DNA from: Corbicula japonica
Taxonomy: Eukaryota; Mollusca; Bivalvia; Venerida; Cyrenidae
Reading direction: 5' to 3'
DNA: 64,000 bases
Assembly (NCBI GenBank): GCA_038501625.1
Contig: JAZAYU010000019.1
Coordinates: forward strand, 6,108,709-6,172,708
The notes under the pieces are model-generated. The model was not told the DNA's origin. It did no database searches and worked only from the letters and a program-made list of their open reading frames with translations. The position numbers were made by a program, and so were the translations under genes. Below are positions 49,901 to 58,900 of this stretch, in pieces. Every line of letters begins with the position of its first letter. Position 1 is the first letter of the stretch.

Positions 49901-52900
49901 AACAGTTTTGTGTGCTTGAAAGGCTTAAGGAAAATGCTGTTCAAGTAGTATTGAATTGGAAAAGAAATATTGTTCAAATCAAAAGCATATGTGTTATAAA
50001 TGATACACAATATCAGCTATCTGTGAATGGTTTGCAACATGAAAAATGACACTAATAGAACATTTATCAGTCATACATGTATAATGAAATACTAATTGTC
50101 TGATGATAAGACAATATGAAGACCTTTCGAGCTTCGCCCAAGATCATAAACTAAATCTGGAGACTTGTCTCAAACCTCAAGCATCTGATTGGCTGAAATG
50201 GTGACTGGTCCCCATTTCAGCCAATCAGAAGCTTGAGATTTCAGACTGGACACCAAACTCAGGTTTCTGATCTTGGGACCTTACAGGGCTTTCCCCAGGC
50301 AATTATGGCATACCGGCGCCGGGATGCCTTAATTTCTAAACTAACATTTGCGGGATGCTTATAATCCGCCGGTATGCCATAAATCCTGGCCGGGATGCTT
50401 TAAAATTCAATATACAAGGTCAATAAACATGTCAAATTAGGAAACTTTCTCGCCAATTTCAAGTGTTTCTCTGATATTGTTAAGTGTCGACTGTACAAGA
50501 TCACTTCTTAAAATATTTAATGAGCGTCTGCTGTGGATCAGAAGTCGGATATTTGGATGAGTGTCTGTTGAATACAGAGAAGACAGTCATAAATCAACCA
50601 ATTAAGAACAGATTATCTCGGCAGTTATGATGGCCTAAATGAGATTAAAATCGGTATATTGTTCTTTGATGACCTGCTAACTGTGAAGAGTTGTGAGCAT
50701 GTATTGCTAAGTGGTAAATGATAATCTTGTCACTTATATTAACAGGCGAATACAGAAGGTTTATTATAACAAATTGTAACCATAAATGAAGACCATTTTA
50801 AAGTAATTTGATGTTATAAAAGTACTAATTGAAAGTACTTACTGTACATCTTTAAATGCTGTCCATATCAATAAATGGCCATTCTACTGAACTTATCAAC
50901 AAGTCATGTATTAAATTGTGGCATAATCATAATGACAAGAGCAGGTCTGCAATCAAGGGCTGTGTATATATTGCAACAAGAGACAGTTGTGGCATGATTT
51001 TAGACTGATGTACATAAAAAATGAAGCAACAACTGTTTTGTATTAAGTACAATACAATAGCAAGTCTGTGGTAGTTCTGTGAAAAATGTACTTTGTCACA
51101 TTTCAATAAAACTTAGATTACTTGTTGCTTTGTGCTAAATATATATTAATATAAATTGTATTTGTAAGATACACCCCATCAGCCATGTGAAAACATTTTG
51201 CACGAATTAGCATGTCACGCGTTGGATGCCAGGATGCCTTAAAATTTTTCTGGGGAAGGCCCTGCCTTATAAATCAACAATATTATTATCTTTGGCCTCG
51301 TTAATGTACCACTAGATTTGTATATTGACCTCATCATCCAATAAAAGACTGCATAAACAACACAAATCATGATAACTAGGCTTCTTTAATGACTTATATT
51401 TGTGTTTCATATTATTTTCTTCCATGTTTGAAAGAAATCAATGGGAATCTAGATTGAATCTCATAAACAGTTAATATCATCCCCACCATCTCTATGAAAT
51501 AAAATAGCACCACCAGTCAACTTTTCTAGCTTGGGGGCAAAAGTTATTGTATGGAATCATTCCTGTAAACATATTGCTACCTTAGTGCAAAACCAGTACA
51601 ACTACCATTTAACCCTTTCCTGTATAGATACACCTTTATTGCTAGGGCGAACAGTTTAGATCCAGATCAGCCGGCACATCCGTGCCGTCTGATCAGGATC
51701 TGAACTGTTCGCTTTTTTTTTCATTAGGTTATTTCTGACCAAAATGCGACCAGTGCAGATCCTGATCAGATCTACACTGGTCGCACATGCGTAAAAATGC
51801 GTATATATCCAGGAAAGGGTTGAACAAGAAAGAGTACTTAGGTGACAAACTGTTGTTGATGATAGAATTATGTCCTCAGCACCTGTCACATTTTATTTTT
51901 TTATACTAACTAACACACCTGATAATAAAATGTACCGGTACAGTCAAACCTGTACTAAAGACCACCTGTAAACAAAGACCACATATGGACAAAGACCACA
52001 CTTTATTTGCCCCACTGACTGATTTGAAGAACAAATTTACCTGTGAACAAAGACCACCTGCCTTAAATGAACACTGATATCTTAAATTGGGGTATTTCTT
52101 TTATATCTTAGACATCTATTCATTTTGTTGTCCGCTATTTTGCTTACTTCAGTATCTAATGTCAAGGAATGTTACATGTTGCTACCTTCAGTGTGTTACC
52201 CTCGTATCTGATGGCAAGGTATGTATCATAATCTCTGTTCCGGAACAATGAGGTACATCCGGCAAGCTCTGTGTGGGTACCATCCCTGTCATGATCATAG
52301 TGCAGGGAACCATTGTTTACCATCGCGGAGATATAGGGGTGCTGGTGCTGAAAACATACCAGAAAACTCAATATACAGTGAATTCCACCCTAAACCCTTT
52401 CCTCCATATATACCTCTTTATGCCATGGGTGAACAGTGTAGATCCAGATCAACTGGCACATCCATGGCATCTGATCAGGATCTGAACTTTTTGATTTATT
52501 ATGTAATTTCTGACCAAAAAGCGAACAGAAAAGATTCTGATCAGATGGTATGCATACAGGTAAAAAGGCATATGTATGGAAAGAGGGGTTAAGACCAACC
52601 TGAACCAAAGACCACTCCAGTATTATAACCTCTATTTTATTGTCCCTTTTTACAGATCAGTGCTTGGGTTAATTCTGCCCCAAAATATAGACCAGTCCAG
52701 AATTACGACCACTTTTTCCCAGCCTCAATATTTTCTGAGTAGTGAGGATTCACTTAACAAACATCAACTGTGAATATGTACATGTACCATTATGAATTAA
52801 AGACATTTTACCTGTAAATACATTTTATTTTTAAGCAATGCTATACTTGAATAAACACCACCTGCTTTTAAATTGTCTTTTTTTCCCAATTCAACTGTTT

Positions 52901-55900
52901 ATTTACATCTTTTTTTCCAAAGTTTCATGAACAATAAAGTCTGTCAGTTAAAATCTTTGCACAGTATGCTAAGGATAAGACAAGATTGATTTTAACACTC
53001 ATCTTGCCATTTGCTGCTTTGAAAGTCTTCAGACTGTATTCATGTGATGAAAAACATTTGCTCTAGGGTATGAATACATGTCACGGTACGAATCTAGTCA
53101 CTATCTGGGGAGAAGATGTGTATGCGGACGGATAGCTCGGTCGGGAGAGCACTCGCCCTGTAAGCAAGGGGTCCCAGGTTCGAGTCCCGGTCTGGCTGCA
53201 CATTCTTTCTCACCCTGTGACATTTGGCGCCCAACGGGGGACCGTGAAAGCTAGCAGGTTCGACCAACAGCCTGTAATAGCAAATTAAATACACGTAACT
53301 CTCTGGAATTCGAGGACGAATTTCCAAATTTGAGGGGGTGTATGTCACGGTACGAATCTAGTCACTATCTGGGGAGAAGATGTGTATGCGGACGGATAGC
53401 TCGGTCGGGAGAGCACTCGCCCTGTAAGCGAGGGGTCCCGGGTTCGAGTCCCGGTCTGGCTGCACATTCTTTCTCACCCTGTGACATACAGTAAAAAGCA
53501 GGACTATACATTAAGCAAACAGTGTAGTTCCTGATCTGATGGCCTGATGTGCCAGCTGATCTAGAACAATGTTTAATCCTTGAAATAAAGGTGTATATAT
53601 GAAGCAGAGCTTTCATTCTGAAGTACAAATTCATATGAATATCATCAGATACTTGCGCCAGCATCAAAATGATTTCATACCTTTGATGACCTAATTCAAT
53701 TTCTTTTTAACTCCTAATTGAATTGAGAAGTATTACTACCATACAAAACCTACTTTATTCATTACTACCTTTAAAATAAGCCAAAGAACTCACTGAAGAA
53801 TTCTTTTTGGAAACTACCAATTATCAATAAGTTGGTTATATATTTTGATTTTTTTTTCAACAAACCTCCTATTTTATTATGATGAAGCTAATAAAGCAAT
53901 GAGCAAACTGGTCTACTTACATTGTGTGGGCCATTGTGGTTACTGTAGGTGTCAGCTATCACGGCCAGGCCAACAAAATAATCCTTGTTGCCAAATACTG
54001 GACCTGAATAGAAATTTGCAATGAAGTCTTATCCCTTTCCTGTATAGATACACCTTTATTGCATGGGCGAACAGTTTAGATCCATATCGGCCGGCACATC
54101 CATGCCGTCTGATCAGGATCTAAACTGTTCGCTTTTTACTTTGTTAGGTTATTTCTGACCTAAATGCAACCAGTGCAGATCCTGATCAGACGGCATGAAT
54201 GTGTCGACTCACCTGGAATACACTGGTCGCACATGCGTAAATATGCGTATATATGGAGAAGGGTTATTGTTTTCAAACTCTTTTTAACCTTTCGCTCCAT
54301 ATTCATTTTACCGCATGTGGGAACCGTGCAGATCCAGATCAAATTGCACAGATGTGCCAGCTGATCAGGATCTGCATTTTTCGCTTTTAGATTCATTAGG
54401 TAATTTCTGACATTAGCAAATCACCATTTGCTTTTTGGTCAGAAATAATTAATCTAAAAACAAACAGTGTAGATCTTGATCAGATGGAAAAGATGTGCCA
54501 ACTCCATGTGCCAGCCGATCTGGATCTAAACTGTTCTCCCGTGCCATAAAAAAGGGGTATACATGGAGTAAAGGTTNNNNNNNNNNNNNNNNNNNNNNNN
54601 NNNNNNNNNNNNNNNNNNNNNNNNNNNNNNNNNNNNNNNNNNNNNNNNNNNNNNNNNNNNNNNNNNNNNNNNNNNNNNNNNNNNNNNNNNNNNNNNNNNN
54701 NNNNNNNNNNNNNNNNNNNNNNNNNNNNNNNNNNNNNNNNNNNNNNNNNNNNNNNNNNNNNNNNNNNNNNNNNNNNNNNNNNNNNNNNNNNNNNNNNNNN
54801 NNNNNNNNNNNNNNNNNNNNNNNNNNNNNNNNNNNNNNNNNNNNNNNNNNNNNNNNNNNNNNNNNNNNNNNNNNNNNNNNNNNNNNNNNNNNNNNNNNNN
54901 NNNNNNNNNNNNNNNNNNNNNNNNNNNNNNNNNNNNNNNNNNNNNNNNNNNNNNNNNNNNNNNNNNNNNNNNNNNNNNNNNNNNNNNNNNNNNNNNNNNN
55001 NNNNNNNNNNNNNNNNNNNNNNNNNNNNNNNNNNNNNNNNNNNNNNNNNNNNNNNNNNNNNNNNNNNNNNNNNNNNTCTCATAAACAGTTAATATCATCC
55101 CCACCATCTCTATGAAATAAAATAGCACCACCAGTCAACTTTTCTAGCTTGGGGGCAAAAGTTATTGTATGGAATCATTCCTGTAAACATATTGCTACCT
55201 TAGTGCAAAACCAGTACAACTACCATTTAACCCTTTTCCTGTATAGATACACCTTTATTGCTAGGGCGAACAGTTTAGATCCAGATCAGCCGGCACATCC
55301 GTGCCGTCTGATCAGGATCTAAACTGTTCGCTTTTTTATTCATTAGGTTATTTCTGACCAAAATGCGACCAGTGCAGATCCGGATCAGATCTACACTGGT
55401 CGCACACGCGTAAAAATGCGTATATATCCAGGAAAGGGTTGAACAAGAAAGAGTACTTAGGTGACAAACTGTTGTTGATGATAGAATTATGTCCTCAGCA
55501 CCTGTCACATTTTCTTTTTTTATACTAACTAACACACCTGATAATAAAATGTACCGGTACAGTCAAACCTGTACTAAAGACCACCTGTAAACAAAGACCA
55601 CCTATGGACAAAGACCACACTTTATTTGCCCCACTGACTGATTTGAAGAACAAATTTACCTGTGAACAAAGACCACCTGCCTTAAATGACCACTGCATGT
55701 ATCTAACACTGATATCTTAAATTGGGGTATTTCTTTTATATCTTAGACATCTTTTCATTTTGTTGTCCGCTATTTTGCTTACTTCAGTATCTAATGTCAA
55801 GGAATGTTACATGTTGCTACCTTCAGTGTGTTACCCTCGTATCTGATGGCAAGGTATGTATCATAATCTCTGTTCCGAAACAATGAGGTACATCCGGCAA

Positions 55901-58900
55901 GCTCTGTGTGGGTACCATCCCTGTCATGATCATAGTGAAGGGAACCATTGTTTACCATCGCGGAGATATAGGGATGTTGGTGCTGAAAACAGACCAGAAA
56001 ACTCAATATACAGTGAATTCCACCCTAAACCCTTTCCTCCATATATACCTCTTTATGCCATGGGTGAACAGTGTAGATCCAGATCAACTGGCACATCCAT
56101 GGCATCTGATCAGGATCTGAACTTTTTGATTTATTATGTAATTTCTGACCAAAAAGCGAACAGAAGAGATTCTGATCAGATGGTATGCATACAGGTAAAA
56201 AGGCATATGTATGGAAAGAGGGGTTAAGACCAACCTGAACCAAAGACCACTCCATTATAATCTTTATTTTATTGTCCCTTTTTACAGATCAGTGCTTGGG
56301 TTAATTCTGCCCCAAAATATAGACCAGTCCAGAATTACGACCACTTTTTCCCAGCTTCAATATTTTCTGAGTAGTGAGGATTCACTTAACCCTTTCCTGG
56401 ATATATACGCATTTTTACACATGTGCGACCAGTGTAGATCCAGATCAGCCGGCACATCCGTGCCGTCTGATCAGGATCTGCACTGGTCGCATTTTGGTCA
56501 GAAATAACCTAATGAATCAAAGAGCGAACAGTTTAGATCCTGATCAGACAGCACGGATGTGCCGGCTGATCTGGATCTAAACTGTTCGCCCTAGCAATAA
56601 AGGTGTATCTGTACGGGAAAGGGTTAAAGACATTTTACCTATAAATACATTTTATTTTTAAGCATTGCTATACTTGAATAAACACCACCTGCTTTTAAAT
56701 TGTCTTTTTTTTCCCAATTCAACTGTTTATTTGCATCTTGTTTTCCAAAGTTTCATGAACAATAAAGTCTGTCAGTTAAAATCTTTGCACAGTATGCTAA
56801 GGATAAGACAAGATTGATTTTAACACTCATCTTGCCATTTGCTGCTTTGAAAGTCTTTAGACTGTGTTCATGTGATGAAAAACATTTGCTCTAGGGTATG
56901 AATACATGTCACGGTACGAATCTAGTCACTATCTGGGGAGAAGATGTGTATGCGGACGGATAGCTCGGTCGGGAGAGCACTCGCCCTGTAAGCGAGGGGT
57001 CCCGGGTTCGAGTCCCGGTCTGGCTGCACATTCTTTCTCACCCTGTGACATTTGGCGCCCAACGGGGAACTGTGAAAGCTAGCAGGTTCGACCAACATCC
57101 TGTAATAGCAAATTAAATACACGTAACTCTATGGAATTCGAGGACGAATTTCCAAATTTGAGGGGGTGTATGTCACGGTACGAATCTAGTCACTATCTGG
57201 GGAGAAGATGTGTATGCGGACGGATAGCTCAGTCGGGAAAGCACTCGCCCTGTAAGCGAGGGGTCCCGGGCTCCAGTCCCGGTCTGGCTGCACATTCTTT
57301 CTCACCTTGTGACATACAGTAAAAAGCAGGACTATACATAAAGCAAACAGTGTAGTTCCTGATCAGATGTGCCAGCTGATCTAGTACAATGTTCAATCCT
57401 TGAAATAAAGGTATATATGAAGCAGAGCTTTCATTCTGAAGTACAAATTCATATGAATATCATCAGATACTTGCGCCAGCATCAAAATGATTTCATACCT
57501 TTGATGACCTAATTCAATTTCTTCTTAAGTCCTAATTGAACTGAGAAGTATTACTACCATACAAAACCTTTTTTATTTTCATTCCTAGTTTTAAAATCAG
57601 CCAAAGAACTCACTGACAAATTCTTTTTGGAAAATACCAATTATCAATAAGTTGGCTATATATTTTGACCTTTTTTTTCAACAAACCTCCTATTTGATTA
57701 TGATGAAGCTAATAAAGCAATAAGCAAACTGGTCTACTTACATTGTGTGGGCCATTGTGGTTACTGTAGGTATCAGCTATCACAGCAAGGCCAACAAAAT
57801 AATCCTTGTTGCCAAATACTGGACCTGAATAGAAATTTGCAATGAAGACTTAACCCTTTCCTCCACAGATACACCTTTATTGCTAGGGCGAACAGTTTAT
57901 ATCCAGATCAGCTGGCACATCTGTGCTGTCTGATCAGAATCTGAACTGTTCGCTTTTTGATTTGTTAGGTTATTTCTGACCAAAATGCGACCAGTGCAGA
58001 TCCTGATCAGATGGCATAAATGTGCCATCTAATCTGGATCTACACTGGTCGCACATGCGTAAAAATGTGTATATTGGAGGAAAGGGTTATTGTTTTGAAA
58101 CTCTTTTTAACCCTTCAATCCATATTTGTTTTACCATGTGTGGGAACAGTGCAGATCCAGATCAAATGGCACAGATGTGCCAGCTGATCAGGATCTGCAC
58201 TTATGGCTTTTAGAATCATTAGGTAATTTCTGACATTAGCTATCACTATATGCTTCTTGGTCAGAAATAACCTTATGAATCTAAAAGTGAACAATGTAGA
58301 TCCTGATCAGATGGCATGGATGTGCCACGTCCATGTGCCAGCTGATCTGGATCTAAACTGTTCTCCCGTGCCATAAAAAAGGGGTATACATGGAGTAAAG
58401 GTTTAACAGCAGCCTCTCTTTAGAGATTTTAAATGAAATCCAGAAATGAAAAATATCATAAGGGCTGGCAGTATTTGGTAGGTTGGGACAGGTACCCTAA
58501 ACACACAAATTTTTCCTTTATACCTTACAAATAATTATTCTTATATAATAATTTAATGGCAAATAATAACAGTTCAGATAGCTCAAAACTTGTCATCTTA
58601 GCAAAAATGACATGACCTGTCAACAGGGTTATGCAAACATAATTAAATATGTTAGTATTATTTATTGATGTTTTGAATTGATAAATTCCTGAAGTAGGTT
58701 AGTGTATTATTGTAAATGGTTGCTAATTTCTTCAACTTTTTACCATTTAAAATACTTCACTTTGGTTTTTCGTTTCTGACAGCATGTACAACACTTGGTC
58801 ACTGATACAAACTTTCAATATATATATAATACATATTACTGGTATAAGCCTAAAATGCACAGATTCAATTTGTGAAGAGTGTACACTTACATAAACTCCA

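Larger units (their letters stand above)
51462..54576. repeat. Left member of a near-identical 3.1-3.3 kb segment pair
   Basis: Aligns over its whole length with 55077-58402, with scattered substitutions and small indels. Its right end is the left edge of the N gap. Carries LMAN2 exons 4 (52186-52347) and 3 (53921-54003), the miniature LTR element and several MITEs. Probably one of two haplotypes. Confidence 0.9.
55077..58402. repeat. Right member of the near-identical segment pair
   Basis: Begins at the right edge of the gap with the sequence found at 51462 and ends with the sequence found at 54576. Longer than its partner mainly because it contains the extra MITE at 56390-56623. Confidence 0.9.

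Noticed and set aside
52221..52592. 123-codon plus-strand ORF and its counterpart at 55856-56227
   Set aside because: Antisense to LMAN2 exon 4 at its start and MITE sequence afterwards; recurrence reflects the duplicated segment.
53126..53200. A genuine tRNA gene (Thr- or Tyr-like)
   Set aside because: Acceptor stem pairs poorly, position 33 is not T, and the sequence sits at the same place in both LTRs of a retroelement; treated as a tRNA-like promoter domain.
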